DNA of 64,000 bases, taken from NCBI GenBank assembly GCA_020696345.1, contig JAEHCK010000004.1:1-64000 (forward strand), given 5' to 3'. The notes under the pieces are model-generated. The model did no database searches. It had not been told where the DNA came from and saw nothing but the letters and a program-made list of their open reading frames with translations. Shown here piece after piece: positions 37,769 to 46,187 of the stretch; within the stretch, counting starts at the first letter, position 1; the number at the start of each line of letters is the position of its first letter. The translations under genes were made by a program, and so were the position numbers. Source of the stretch: Thermoplasmata archaeon. Lineage in GTDB: Archaea > Thermoplasmatota > Penumbrarchaeia > JAEHCK01.

Positions 37769-38650
37769 GTGTTGAGCTGTATCATATTCACTGTGTTATT
37801 GATAGGCCTTATACCCTTAGGGCAAATCTCTTTCAATTCAGAAGCAGCTGCCGAGCACAAAGAATACGAAACTGAAGGGTTTTCGGTAAATATCACTATC
37901 CCAAAGAACACTTATAAATCTGTGGACGTTAGCTTCATAACTGGCAACTCACTTGAAGTGGTGTATACCTTACAGGTGAAGGACAACCTTCCGGTTGATG
38001 CATGGTTCGTGAACAACGATAATTATTTGCTCCTCTCTGGCGATGCACAGTTTCTATTTTTCATGGATGGTACCGGTCAGCAAGTATCATACATGAAACG
38101 AATAGTAACGTTGACCAAGTACGACAACTATAAGCTGGTGATCACTAATTATTATGCCAACCAGACCGTAGAAGTGAATATTTTTGGTGAGGTCAGGACC
38201 TATTTCGATGTGCCGCCTGAAGAACCGCCTACTGAAGACGATGATGTAAAAGAAGACTCAACTGAATATCCGCCAGTGATGTATTATTCTTTGGCTGCTG
38301 TCATTGCGATCATTATCATTCTGTTAATAATTGTAATAATTCTTTATAATAAGCTGAATGAGGCCATTCATGGTATAGAAAAGGTTCAGGAAAAACAGCC
38401 TTCCAGAAAGCCCAAGAACAAGCCGAAGGCCCGTAAAGATAAAGCAAAGGCCAAGGCTAAACCCAAGCCAAAACCGGAAGCGCCCAAGAGAGCCCCAACC
38501 AAAAAGGCCAAACCGACCAAAGAGAAAGAGAAAGCTCCGCCTGCGAAAAAGCCTGAAGATGGCAAAGAATCTAATTCGGTCATGTTCTGCGGTCACTGCG
38601 GCGCGCCAACGGAGACGCCGTTTTGCAAGAAATGCGGCAAGAAAGCGTGA
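37769..38650 (+). CDS. Secreted/anchored protein with Lys/Pro-rich tail and zinc ribbon
   Basis: A 293-aa protein with an N-terminal signal segment (CIIFTVLLIGLIPLG), a beta-rich ectodomain of about 140 aa, an acidic stretch (EEPPTEDDDVKEDS), one membrane helix (about 172-195, AAVIAIIIILLIIVIILY), a Lys/Pro/Ala-rich cytoplasmic tail and a terminal zinc ribbon (CGHCGAPTETPFCKKCG). GTG at 37769 is the first canonical start, but the signal peptide would then lack its usual positive N-region. The in-frame codons before it (ADKYKFSRHSNY) supply it and follow a GGGGGT Shine-Dalgarno with a possible ATA start near 37728. A non-canonical start is suspected. Confidence 0.75.
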   Translation: MLSCIIFTVLLIGLIPLGQISFNSEAAAEHKEYETEGFSVNITIPKNTYKSVDVSFITGNSLEVVYTLQVKDNLPVDAWFVNNDNYLLLSGDAQFLFFMDGTGQQVSYMKRIVTLTKYDNYKLVITNYYANQTVEVNIFGEVRTYFDVPPEEPPTEDDDVKEDSTEYPPVMYYSLAAVIAIIIILLIIVIILYNKLNEAIHGIEKVQEKQPSRKPKNKPKARKDKAKAKAKPKPKPEAPKRAPTKKAKPTKEKEKAPPAKKPEDGKESNSVMFCGHCGAPTETPFCKKCGKKA

Positions 38651-38733
38651 ACTGACCAGTATTTTTAACTGGTGTTTATTTATCATAGCTTGATTGTGCA
38701 TTTTTTAATTGCACATATATGACTTATTAGTAG

Positions 38734-39684
38734 ATGACGCCACAAGTCATATATACTTATAGATTATATATGATTAATAGTGATATTTTGGATACAGTCA
38801 TATTGGAAGCGCTAAGGTCAAAACTCCTAGAGCGAATGGATTTTAACACGCTGCCGGGATCTATCTGGAAACGCTGTGCAGCACTCAACACATGGGGTAC
38901 AAATGCCATCGAAGGTAGCACAATTACACACGCAGAAGCTGAGAAAATATTACTGGAGGGGCGCAGTGTCGCAGGTAAACCCATAAAAGATGTAATGGAG
39001 ACCATCCATCACGAACGTGCGTTCAGGGGTCTTTTAGAAAGGCGAAAAAAAGAGATCTCTCTAGTAACTATTCTTGAGCTTCACGAGGAGGTGTTTCGAG
39101 CTATACTCTCTGATGCGGGGCAATGGCGTAGGATCAATGTACGAATTTCCGGCGCCAGTTTCACACCGCCAAGACAAGAAAAGGTCCTCAACGAGATGGA
39201 GGCCTGGGTAAAGGATAACAGGCAATGTGATGTTGAAGGTATGGATACTTTTGAACTAGGTGCAAGAATGCATTTCGGCTTCGAGCGTATACATCCATTC
39301 AGCGATGGCAATGGACGCATAGGAAGACTTCTTTTGAACCTGCATTTTATTCGGAGAAATTGGCCTTTTGTCCACGTACTGCCGCGGCATCGGGATGAAT
39401 ATTTAGAAAGCCTGGATGCAGCATTTGGAGGTGATCCTACCTTGCTTGTGAACTTATTGAAGATGCTTATGGGCGCAAGCCTGCTCGACCTACTGGACCA
39501 GGTTGGAACTCAAGAGGACACGCTAATATCGTTAAAAGAGGCCGCAAGATCTTACCCGTACAGTGAAAAATATCTTGCATTGCGGTGCAAGCAGGGTGAG
39601 CTGCCCGCATTGACCTCAGGCCGGGAATGGAGAACAAGCCGACGGGCAATGGAGCTGTATGGAGATATCATTGGAAGGAAGTGA
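38734..39684 (+). CDS. Fic-domain AMP transferase with HTH-like C-terminus
   Basis: A 316-aa Fic protein. The catalytic motif HPFSDGNGRIGR (187-198) is complete, so nucleotidyl transfer is expected. An N-terminal inhibitory-helix motif, (S/T)xxxE(G/N), is seen as TNAIEG (56-61), making this a self-inhibited Fic protein. The C-terminal 50 aa (SLKEAARSYPYSEKYLALRC ... REWRTSRRAMELY) resemble an excisionase/MerR-type helix-turn-helix that may bind DNA or a target. The start could also be the ATG at 38770. It stands alone without an antitoxin gene, fitting the built-in inhibitory helix. Confidence 0.9.
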   Translation: MTPQVIYTYRLYMINSDILDTVILEALRSKLLERMDFNTLPGSIWKRCAALNTWGTNAIEGSTITHAEAEKILLEGRSVAGKPIKDVMETIHHERAFRGLLERRKKEISLVTILELHEEVFRAILSDAGQWRRINVRISGASFTPPRQEKVLNEMEAWVKDNRQCDVEGMDTFELGARMHFGFERIHPFSDGNGRIGRLLLNLHFIRRNWPFVHVLPRHRDEYLESLDAAFGGDPTLLVNLLKMLMGASLLDLLDQVGTQEDTLISLKEAARSYPYSEKYLALRCKQGELPALTSGREWRTSRRAMELYGDIIGRK

Positions 39685-39749
39685 AGAATTGATTGTGAAT
39701 TGTTAATCATGAATGGGGAATTGAACGAATGGGGGAATGAAAGACTGGG

Positions 39750-39786
39750 GATCGACCAGTCGGCTAGTCAACCAGCAGACCAACCC
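39750..39786. repeat. Short octamer tandem array
   Basis: GATCGACC, AGTCGGCT, AGTCAACC, AGCAGACC-type units between the Fic gene and the tail-fibre-like gene. Same family as 4225-4316, reduced to about four units. Confidence 0.55.
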
Positions 39787-39835
39787 ACTAAAATGATACT
39801 TAATTCTTTATTTTGTTCCAGCCTTATGGCTACGA

Positions 39836-39876
39836 ATAAAAAAAGAAAAAATTAGGGGCCTTTGCGAGACCCCTAA
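39836..39876 (-). terminator. Hairpin/T-tract terminator of the 561-aa secreted protein gene
   Basis: On the minus strand the inverted pair AGGGGTCTCGC / GGCCCCT (39854-39874) is followed directly by AATTTTTTCTTTTTTT. It sits about 80 bp past the stop codon. Such a bacterial-style structure supports a foreign origin of this gene; T-tracts alone can also terminate archaeal transcription. Confidence 0.6.
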
Positions 39877-39955
39877 AAGTTCCCGAAATGGGATATCATT
39901 GTAGTTGTTAGTTATCTCTCAACTAACTATCTTTCGGGTGACTTCCCCAGATTTT

Positions 39956-41641
39956 TTATGGAAGTGGCGTTGTAATCGTGTACTCAATGAATATTCCTTC
40001 CAGATGGATATCCGTGGGGTTCGTTGGCACTTTCCATAGCGCATGTACGAGGTACACATTGGTTGTTGAGTTGACCGGGGTAAAGGAGACCGAAGTTGTA
40101 CTCAACGTTGATCGTCCGGGAGTACCGCTGCTCGACAACGCACCAGTCATTCCCCCCATACCCCCCGTACTTGGATTGTAACGAAGGAGCGACACTGTAA
40201 TATCTTCTGTCGAGTCGCTGTCTTTGATGTACGCAGTGAATTTTGTAATGTCCGCGCCGTCTGGAAGCTGGACGGAAGCATAGAAACTGACGGTCTGTGC
40301 GGAGGTAGTGCCTCTTATATTGTGATAACTTCCATAATTATCGATGCAATACGAATAGCTACTTGACCCAGGGGCGAATTCACTTGGTGGTATCGAGAGG
40401 TGGCGTGTTGTTATCGGAATTGTGATGCTACCATCGACTTTCAAATTACCTGCTATGTGCAACTTTTCTGTCGGGTTCGTTGTGCCGATGCCGACATTGC
40501 CGGAAAAATATGCAGTTCCGTCGTTCACCACCCAAAACCGGTTGGCGCCACCAGTGCGGATACGGAAGGCCAGATAGTTAGGGTCTGAACTGCCTGTATC
40601 TACTGTCATGCCTAAGCCTGTCGTTGACGGATTTACAATTTTGGCCGCCCATTGACCACCTATATTGTGCTCGACATGAAGGCGGGTTATTGGATTCGTC
40701 GTCCCTATGCCGACATTACCTGATGTTGTGTATACATTTCCTGTACCAGTCCATGAATCATCAGTATCATCATACCCAACTGCTGCGTGGTCACCCCAGC
40801 CGTAGGCGGTGTTCCATTGACCGGAATTACCACCTGTGGCAGTGATGACACCGTTAACTTCTAACTTGGTTGACGGGCTCGTCGTGCCGATGCCGACATT
40901 GCCGGAAAAATATGCAGTTCCGTCGTTCACCACCCAAAACCGGTTGGCGCCACCAGTGCGGATACGGAAAGCCAGATAATTAGGATCTGAGCTACCTGTA
41001 TCTACTGTCATGCCTAAGCCTGTCGTTGACGGATTTACAATTTTGGCCGCCCATTGGCCACCTATATTGTGCTCGACATGAAGGCGGGTTATTGGATTCG
41101 TCGTCCCTATGCCGACATTACCTGATGTTGTGTATACATTTCCTGTACCAATCCATGAATCATCAGTATCATCATACCCAACTGCTGCGTGGTCACCCCA
41201 GCCGTAGGCGGTATCCCAATTGCCTATTTGTGTACCTGTAATACCTGCCGCCGGGCTAACACCGAACACGGGGTCGGTCTCGGTGTATGATGACATATAC
41301 CCAGCTGCTGCATGATCGCCCCAGCCGTAGGCGGTGTTCCATTGACCAGAATTACCGCCTGTTGCGGTAATGACACCGTTCACGTCCAGCTCAGTTGTGG
41401 GCGCTGCAGTCCCGATACCAACCTTGCCATCTGCTGTAATAACCATCCTCTGTTGACCATTTGTAACTATCCTCAGATCTTGGTTATTTGTCGTTCCAAA
41501 AACATCGCTGCTGCTGACTGAATTGCCTTGTGTGCTCCATTTTTTACCGGCCGCTGCGTTCACCGACGGGGCCAAGGTCATTGTTACAAGCAAAACCAAT
41601 GTTAGCAACATGATGATCTTTCCAATTTTTCTAACTTTCAT
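39956..41641 (-). CDS. Secreted tail-fibre-like repeat protein (paralog 1)
   Basis: A 561-aa protein with a clear signal peptide (KIIMLLTLVLLVTMTLAPSV followed by NAAA). It then has phage-tail-fibre-like strands (KVGIGTAAPTTELDVNGVIT, VGIGTTNPTEKLHIAG) and YGWGDHA...TETDPVFG modules typical of bacterial secreted and tail-spike proteins. The middle contains a near-perfect 402-bp duplication (134 codons). The C-terminal 150 aa form a different, beta-rich receptor-like head (TTRHLSIPPSEFAPGSSSYS onward). There is no membrane anchor at the C-terminus. Its ribosome-binding site GGAGGAAA is strong. It shares a nearly identical first 420 bp with the gene at 42197. Probably a surface fibre or adhesin, acquired from bacteria or phage. 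Confidence 0.82.
   Translation of the reverse strand: MKVRKIGKIIMLLTLVLLVTMTLAPSVNAAAGKKWSTQGNSVSSSDVFGTTNNQDLRIVTNGQQRMVITADGKVGIGTAAPTTELDVNGVITATGGNSGQWNTAYGWGDHAAAGYMSSYTETDPVFGVSPAAGITGTQIGNWDTAYGWGDHAAVGYDDTDDSWIGTGNVYTTSGNVGIGTTNPITRLHVEHNIGGQWAAKIVNPSTTGLGMTVDTGSSDPNYLAFRIRTGGANRFWVVNDGTAYFSGNVGIGTTSPSTKLEVNGVITATGGNSGQWNTAYGWGDHAAVGYDDTDDSWTGTGNVYTTSGNVGIGTTNPITRLHVEHNIGGQWAAKIVNPSTTGLGMTVDTGSSDPNYLAFRIRTGGANRFWVVNDGTAYFSGNVGIGTTNPTEKLHIAGNLKVDGSITIPITTRHLSIPPSEFAPGSSSYSYCIDNYGSYHNIRGTTSAQTVSFYASVQLPDGADITKFTAYIKDSDSTEDITVSLLRYNPSTGGMGGMTGALSSSGTPGRSTLSTTSVSFTPVNSTTNVYLVHALWKVPTNPTDIHLEGIFIEYTITTPLP
40479..41230. repeat. 402-bp in-frame tandem duplication inside paralog 1
   Basis: The segment from about 40479 to 40830 recurs at about 40881 to 41230 with only scattered differences (for example, the shared CGGAAAAATATGCAGTTCC starts at 40501 and again at 40903, offset 402 bp). 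The unit encodes a TxxxGNVGIGTT...HVEHNIGGQW...AYFSGN block of 134 residues. Low divergence indicates a recent duplication or ongoing unequal exchange. Confidence 0.85.
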
Positions 41642-42127
41642 TTATTTTCCTCCACGTTTTTATCTAATTTTTTTTTCTTATTATCAAACGCTATCAAAAT
41701 TCTAACACGATCAAAACTTTCAATTAATTCGATCTGTTTGTTCTTTACGGCATGACCACCTCCACTTTTCATAGGGGTTTGTTTTGTTTTGGAAAGTTAT
41801 CAAATTCTTATCAGTTTTTCTTTTTTTCTCGAATTTATTTTACAAAACTGATTTACAATTTGATTTGCCCCCAGATCATATTATTTTTCAGCCTCCCAGT
41901 AATCTGTTCATCAACCCATTAGCAAGAAAAAACGAGAATGTTGTTCGATCCTACTCATCAATATATCTATTACTTAGACCTATTCCCTACTCTTCCCAGA
42001 ATGGGTTTCCTTTCTATCCCAAATGGGTTTTTAAATATTTATCTCTTGCTATTAGATAAAAATATTATTTTAAATTAGGATCAATATATCTAATTTTCAA
42101 TAATTAAGAGATTAAAATAGAATAATA
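41642..42127. other. Upstream region of paralog 1, no gene seen
   Basis: A/T-rich with T-runs. An open frame at 41784-42059 reads as low-complexity hydrophobic peptide and is not supported. The first 60 bp carry the ribosome-binding site and an A/T-rich leader nearly identical to that upstream of paralog 2, so the duplication includes the translation signals. Confidence 0.4.
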
Positions 42128-42174
42128 AAAACAAGAAAAAGAAAAAAAGAAGGATAGACAAAATGTCCATCCTT
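42128..42174 (-). terminator. Hairpin/T-tract terminator of paralog 2
   Basis: On the minus strand, AAGGATGGACATTTTGTCTA then TCCTT forms a 9-10 bp stem with a short loop (42151-42173), followed by TCTTTTTTTCTTTTTC. It lies 23 bp beyond the stop codon at 42197. Confidence 0.65.
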
Positions 42175-42196
42175 TTATTTTCGGATAAATTCTGTT

Positions 42197-44005
42197 TTAA
42201 TGTACTACACAAACATAGTCTCCGTTTCTGTAGAATGCTCCTACTGTTAGTCCACCCGATATGGCTGCTGTATTACTTCCGTATGATGGAAGTCCAACAA
42301 CATGTAACGCGCTTGTGGGTGCTGTGGTTCCGATGCCGACGTTTCCATTCGAGGCTACTAATAGGTCTGGTGCTGCCGGTGCAACGTAGGTTTTGAAGGT
42401 ATAATCGCTTATGCCATAATAGGTTTTTAGATCATTGGTTCCGCCCGGATAAGGGTCGCCTCCTGCCTTCCACAACATACCGGTTCCACTTGAATAAGGA
42501 TTGGAACCCTGTACACGATAAGTGTATATGCTACCACCAGTAACATCCACTGGTGTGCTGAGTGTGCAAGCTACCCAGGCGTATTTATTCCCACCAGTAA
42601 TGGATTGAGTGTGTAATAGCGTACCGCCAACTCCTTGACCCGAATAGATTTTCAATGTAAAAGTGGCTGTTGTCGAGGGATTCCGCCACATCAAGTCCAG
42701 GCGCGTCAACTGACCACTCACTCCGGGTGTGAATGATTGCCAGTTGTCGGAATCACTTGGTTGATAATGGGAAAGGGCGGTCTGGAACTGGTCCAATGCT
42801 GCCGGGCCAAAAGAGTTTCCAGTTGTTACTTCGAATTTGCCAGTAGGGGTTGCGGTTCCGATACCAACTTTACCATTGTTAAGCACTAATTGGTTAGTTC
42901 CAGCCACCAGTCCATTCGTGGGAAGGTTGAGTATTCCAGTCATGGTGTCGCCAGCCTTTTCTACCCATACATCACCTGCTCCACCTGCAACTAAACCTAG
43001 GTTGGTTCGTGCGATGGCAGCATTTAGACCAGTGGAGCCGCCATCCCATTTCAATCGATCAGTGTAAGCAGTGTTCCAATTGGAAACCTGTGTGGCAGTT
43101 ATTCCCCCTGCGGGGCTTGCACCGTAAACTGGGTCGGTCTCGGTAAAGCTTGTCAAATAACCGTTATTGGCGACATAAGCATCCACTTGTCCTTCTGATA
43201 GTTGTGTATTGTCGTCACCATCAGCGATTCCAGCGGGTATGCCGGAAAGCTCAGACCAGTCGATACCGTCCTTTACGGAAGCAAGAACAGTGGGGTCGGT
43301 CTCGTCAGTGTTCGTGAAATGGTCGAGATCACTAATCTGGCTCTCGGTTATGGAAATACCTGTGCTTTTATCCCATGCACCGAACACCGGGTCGGTCTCG
43401 GTGTATGATGTGAGATACCCCGCTGTTGCATGATCGCCCCAGCCATAGGCAGTATTCCATTCTGATACATCCGTACCATCTATCCCAAATGCAGTGCTTG
43501 CACCAAACACTGGATCTGTTTCGGTGTACGAGGTTAGATAACCCACTGTGCTGTGGTCACCCCAGCCGTAGGCGGTATCCCAATTGGCTATTTGTGTACC
43601 TGTAATACCTGCCGCCGGGCTAACACCGAACACGGGGTCGGTCTCGGTGTACGATGACATATACCCGGCCGCTGCATGGTCGCCCCAGCCGTATGCGGTG
43701 TTCCATTGGCCAGAATTGCCGCCTGTTGCAGTAATGACACCGTTCACGTCCAGCTCAGTTGTGGGCGCTGCAGTCCCGATACCAACCTTGCCATCTGCTG
43801 TAATAACCATCCTCTGTTGACCATTTGTAACGATCCTCAGATCTTGGTTATTTGTCGTTCCAAAAACATCGCTGCTGCTGACTGAATTGCCTTGTGTGCT
43901 CCATTTTTTACCGGCCGCTGCGTTCACCGACGGAGCCAAGGTCATTGTTACAAGCAAAACCAATGTCATAAGCATGATTATTTTTCCAATTTTACTAACT
44001 TTCAT
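42197..44005 (-). CDS. Secreted tail-fibre-like repeat protein (paralog 2)
   Basis: A 602-aa paralog of the preceding gene. The signal peptide and first 140 or so residues are almost identical to paralog 1. It then has at least five WNTAYGWGDHA/TETDPVFG repeat modules, an RLDLMWRNPSTTATFTLKIY beta-sandwich module (about 440-540) and a C-terminal VGIGTTAPTSALHVVG strand set. Central and C-terminal parts differ from paralog 1, suggesting modular exchange of binding domains behind a constant export and fibre module. No membrane anchor. Function inferred as a surface-displayed or released fibre; target unknown. Confidence 0.82.
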   Translation of the reverse strand: MKVSKIGKIIMLMTLVLLVTMTLAPSVNAAAGKKWSTQGNSVSSSDVFGTTNNQDLRIVTNGQQRMVITADGKVGIGTAAPTTELDVNGVITATGGNSGQWNTAYGWGDHAAAGYMSSYTETDPVFGVSPAAGITGTQIANWDTAYGWGDHSTVGYLTSYTETDPVFGASTAFGIDGTDVSEWNTAYGWGDHATAGYLTSYTETDPVFGAWDKSTGISITESQISDLDHFTNTDETDPTVLASVKDGIDWSELSGIPAGIADGDDNTQLSEGQVDAYVANNGYLTSFTETDPVYGASPAGGITATQVSNWNTAYTDRLKWDGGSTGLNAAIARTNLGLVAGGAGDVWVEKAGDTMTGILNLPTNGLVAGTNQLVLNNGKVGIGTATPTGKFEVTTGNSFGPAALDQFQTALSHYQPSDSDNWQSFTPGVSGQLTRLDLMWRNPSTTATFTLKIYSGQGVGGTLLHTQSITGGNKYAWVACTLSTPVDVTGGSIYTYRVQGSNPYSSGTGMLWKAGGDPYPGGTNDLKTYYGISDYTFKTYVAPAAPDLLVASNGNVGIGTTAPTSALHVVGLPSYGSNTAAISGGLTVGAFYRNGDYVCVVH

Positions 44006-44529
44006 TTATTTTCCTCCAAATTTTTTTTCTATATATATCTTTATTTTTTCTTGTTATCGAATGCTTTCAAAATTCTAATTCTTTATAATTTTTTTTTAAA
44101 CAATTCTGGTTTGGGAAATTCTACTTTTTTACCACCTCCAATAATTAAAAGTTAAATGACGCCCATTGAGATTGAATTATTATTTCTTACATAATTAAAA
44201 TTATTTTTATTGTTTTAAAATAAAAATAAAATTGGAATCTCTCGCATATACAATCTAACTCCTTGCCTCCCAATTATCCAATTTTTTCCGCACATTAATA
44301 GACGAAAAATAGCCTTCTAACAAATTTTATCCGATTGCTTTAAAAACATATTGAACTCTCTTAAATTATTCTGCTATTCATTGAGATTTTGAATTATAGG
44401 GGCAAGGTATTTCGCGTATATAGGTATTATGCACAAATTTATTTATTATCAAATATTAAATTAAAATATTGAGAAAATACATAATTTATAAACATCGACT
44501 ATTTTTATTTTAAGAATTTAATGATCCTA
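44006..44529. other. Upstream region of paralog 2 and 3' flank of the PqqD gene, no gene seen
   Basis: Strongly A/T-rich, with low-complexity T and A runs at 44080-44240 and no ORF above noise. It presumably contains the promoter of paralog 2 on the minus strand (AAATTTATTTATTATC-like boxes near 44436), but no box can be assigned with confidence. Confidence 0.35.
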
Positions 44530-44937
44530 TTATTTTTCTTTCTTTTTGAGAGCGCGCTTTTTTTTCCGATACTCGCGTTTGGTGGATAATCGGACAAGGT
44601 TCAGACTAAGCAAGGTTTCTAAAAATTTTACGACGCGGTCTAAAACGGGTTCCACATCCTCATGATACTGGTCATCAAGTTCGGTGCAAATACTGGAGAT
44701 ATCATGTTTGCCGTCACACATAAGCCATATCTTTGAACCGATCTCATCAAGTGGCCGCCGGATCATGTCGGGCCCGCTAATTTTTTTGTGCAGCCACTCT
44801 TCGAACTTTGTAAAATTCTTGGGATAAATAAGCACAACTTGCCCGTCATCATCTTCCCATTTCACACGGCCGCGTACAGGGTATAATGATAACAACCGCT
44901 GCATTTTCGGGTCTAGCTCTCCAAATTTTACGGGCAT
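44530..44937 (-). CDS. PqqD-like (RRE-fold) protein
   Basis: A 135-aa protein beginning MPVKFGELDPKMQRLLSLYP. The middle (RRPLDEIGSKIWLMCDGKHD, ISSICTELDDQYHED) matches the PqqD/RRE winged-helix fold: a G-x-x-I-W-x-x-x-D-G helix turn followed by the I..I...L segment. The Lys-rich tail (EYRKKKRALKKKEK) is unusual. PqqD-like domains bind leader peptides or partner proteins. The open frame extends 85 codons upstream, but that part translates the tandem repeat at 45005-45165 and is not credible, so the ATG at 44937 is used although its ribosome-binding site is poor. Same strand and about 290 bp downstream of the E1-like gene. Confidence 0.72.
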   Translation of the reverse strand: MPVKFGELDPKMQRLLSLYPVRGRVKWEDDDGQVVLIYPKNFTKFEEWLHKKISGPDMIRRPLDEIGSKIWLMCDGKHDISSICTELDDQYHEDVEPVLDRVVKFLETLLSLNLVRLSTKREYRKKKRALKKKEK

Positions 44938-45004
44938 GTGATCGCAGCCATAGTGATCTATTATAATAAAATTATTGGGTTCTTCTCCCAATTTTGGTAA
45001 TAAT

Positions 45005-45165
45005 AAAAAATTTATTGAGTTAAGGATTGTGTGATAATTTGATGAGTTGATGTTGGGTTGATAACTTGATGAATTGATGCTGGTTTGATAATTTGCTGAA
45101 TTGATAATGGGATGATAATTTGCTGAATTGATTCTGGATTGATCAAGAAATTGATATTCCATTAA
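45005..45165. repeat. 27-bp tandem array, variant family
   Basis: Five to six units in 27-bp register of the type GATAATTTGCTGAATTGAT plus TNNTGGNNT, between the E1-like gene and the PqqD gene on the minus strand. The unit length and the TTGATG/TGAATTGAT element link it to the bipartite 27-bp family, but the CAGATRCC core is absent. Short inverted units (TATCAAGTCATTGACATC) follow at about 45195-45215. Confidence 0.7.
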
Positions 45166-45222
45166 ATTATCATGATATCGACATCTCCTCAAATTATCAA
45201 GTCATTGACATCACATCAAATA

Positions 45223-46086
45223 CTACAAAATATGATGTGGACAATCGGGGTTAATATCGATCTCTAATTCATCAGCAATATTACGTTTCCCATCATAATA
45301 GAACAGATTATGGATGATAGCATCGGAGTGCCCCGAGATTATCTTTATGGCCTCGCGCACCTGGATGGCAGATACTATCGCAGTTGTTGTGATCTCTGCC
45401 GCCATTTTCTGCTCGAAAAATGTAATGTCCGTTCCAGTACAGCTGAAGCGTTTCTCCAGGATCTTCATATGTGTTTTGTTCATACCGCATTCTAAACAGC
45501 TGGTTTCGGGCGGGAATACAACCTGTACCTTTCCTACGAATCCAAGTGTAGCGGCATCAACATATGGGATTTTATTATAATAACTGTGGGCATTAATATG
45601 CAGCCTGGCACCGACATTATCCAAACATCCAAGAACTATATCATGGCTCGGGATAAATTCCTCTGGCATATCTTCGATCTTACTGGTGAAATGATCCACT
45701 TTGATATCTTTATCCATCAGTTTCATCTTTTCTGCCACGACCTCGGCTTTCAAGCGTTTCTTATCTGCATCCAGATCAGAAAAGAACAGGCAGCGGTTCA
45801 AATTTGAGCGTACTATATAGTCCATATCGATAATAGAAATGTTTCGAAATCCGGATAATATCAGATTTTTTGCCACTTCGTTCCCAATGGCACCAACACC
45901 GACCATGAGCACCTTGGCTTTTTGTATCTTCTCCAGATCCAGCCACGCTATTCTTTTTGTGCGCTCGAATTTATCCTCGTTTAAACTATCTGCGCGAAGG
46001 ACGAGTGTTTCTGATCCGGATTTGGATACATTATTTATTTTTATTTTGGCCTTCGCGTCTTTTGTATTTACCACCTTGGCCGCCAT
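45223..46086 (-). CDS. E1-like (ThiF/MoeB/HesA) adenylating enzyme
   Basis: A 287-aa E1-superfamily enzyme that would adenylate the C-terminus of a ubiquitin-like or leader protein. Visible: the Rossmann motif GVGAIGNEVAKNL (63-75), DMD at 87-89, SNLNRCLFF (94-102; Arg98 and Asn contacts to ATP), GCLDN (153-157), a CLEC pair (197-200) with CPHH at 282-285 as a possible zinc site, and Cys216 in FSCTGTD, placed where E1s carry their catalytic cysteine. The length equals a stand-alone MoeB core lacking rhodanese. Upstream GGTGATGG supports the start. Neighbour of a PqqD-like gene, so a small conjugation or RiPP-like activation pair is conceivable. Confidence 0.88.
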   Translation of the reverse strand: MAAKVVNTKDAKAKIKINNVSKSGSETLVLRADSLNEDKFERTKRIAWLDLEKIQKAKVLMVGVGAIGNEVAKNLILSGFRNISIIDMDYIVRSNLNRCLFFSDLDADKKRLKAEVVAEKMKLMDKDIKVDHFTSKIEDMPEEFIPSHDIVLGCLDNVGARLHINAHSYYNKIPYVDAATLGFVGKVQVVFPPETSCLECGMNKTHMKILEKRFSCTGTDITFFEQKMAAEITTTAIVSAIQVREAIKIISGHSDAIIHNLFYYDGKRNIADELEIDINPDCPHHIL

Positions 46087-46187
46087 GTTCCATCACCTGC
46101 TCTTGTAAGGTTAAATAGAACCATTATTTAATGATCTTGTGCAAATGAGTGATTAGTTATAAATAATTAACTAACATGGGAAAATGG

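Noticed and set aside
41784..42059. 91-codon hydrophobic frame upstream of paralog 1
   Set aside because: A/T-driven Phe/Leu-rich frame without ribosome-binding site or counterpart upstream of paralog 2.
44938..45192. N-terminal extension of the PqqD-like protein
   Set aside because: The 85 codons read through the 27-bp variant array (repeated INSSNYH-like peptide) and are unlikely to be translated.
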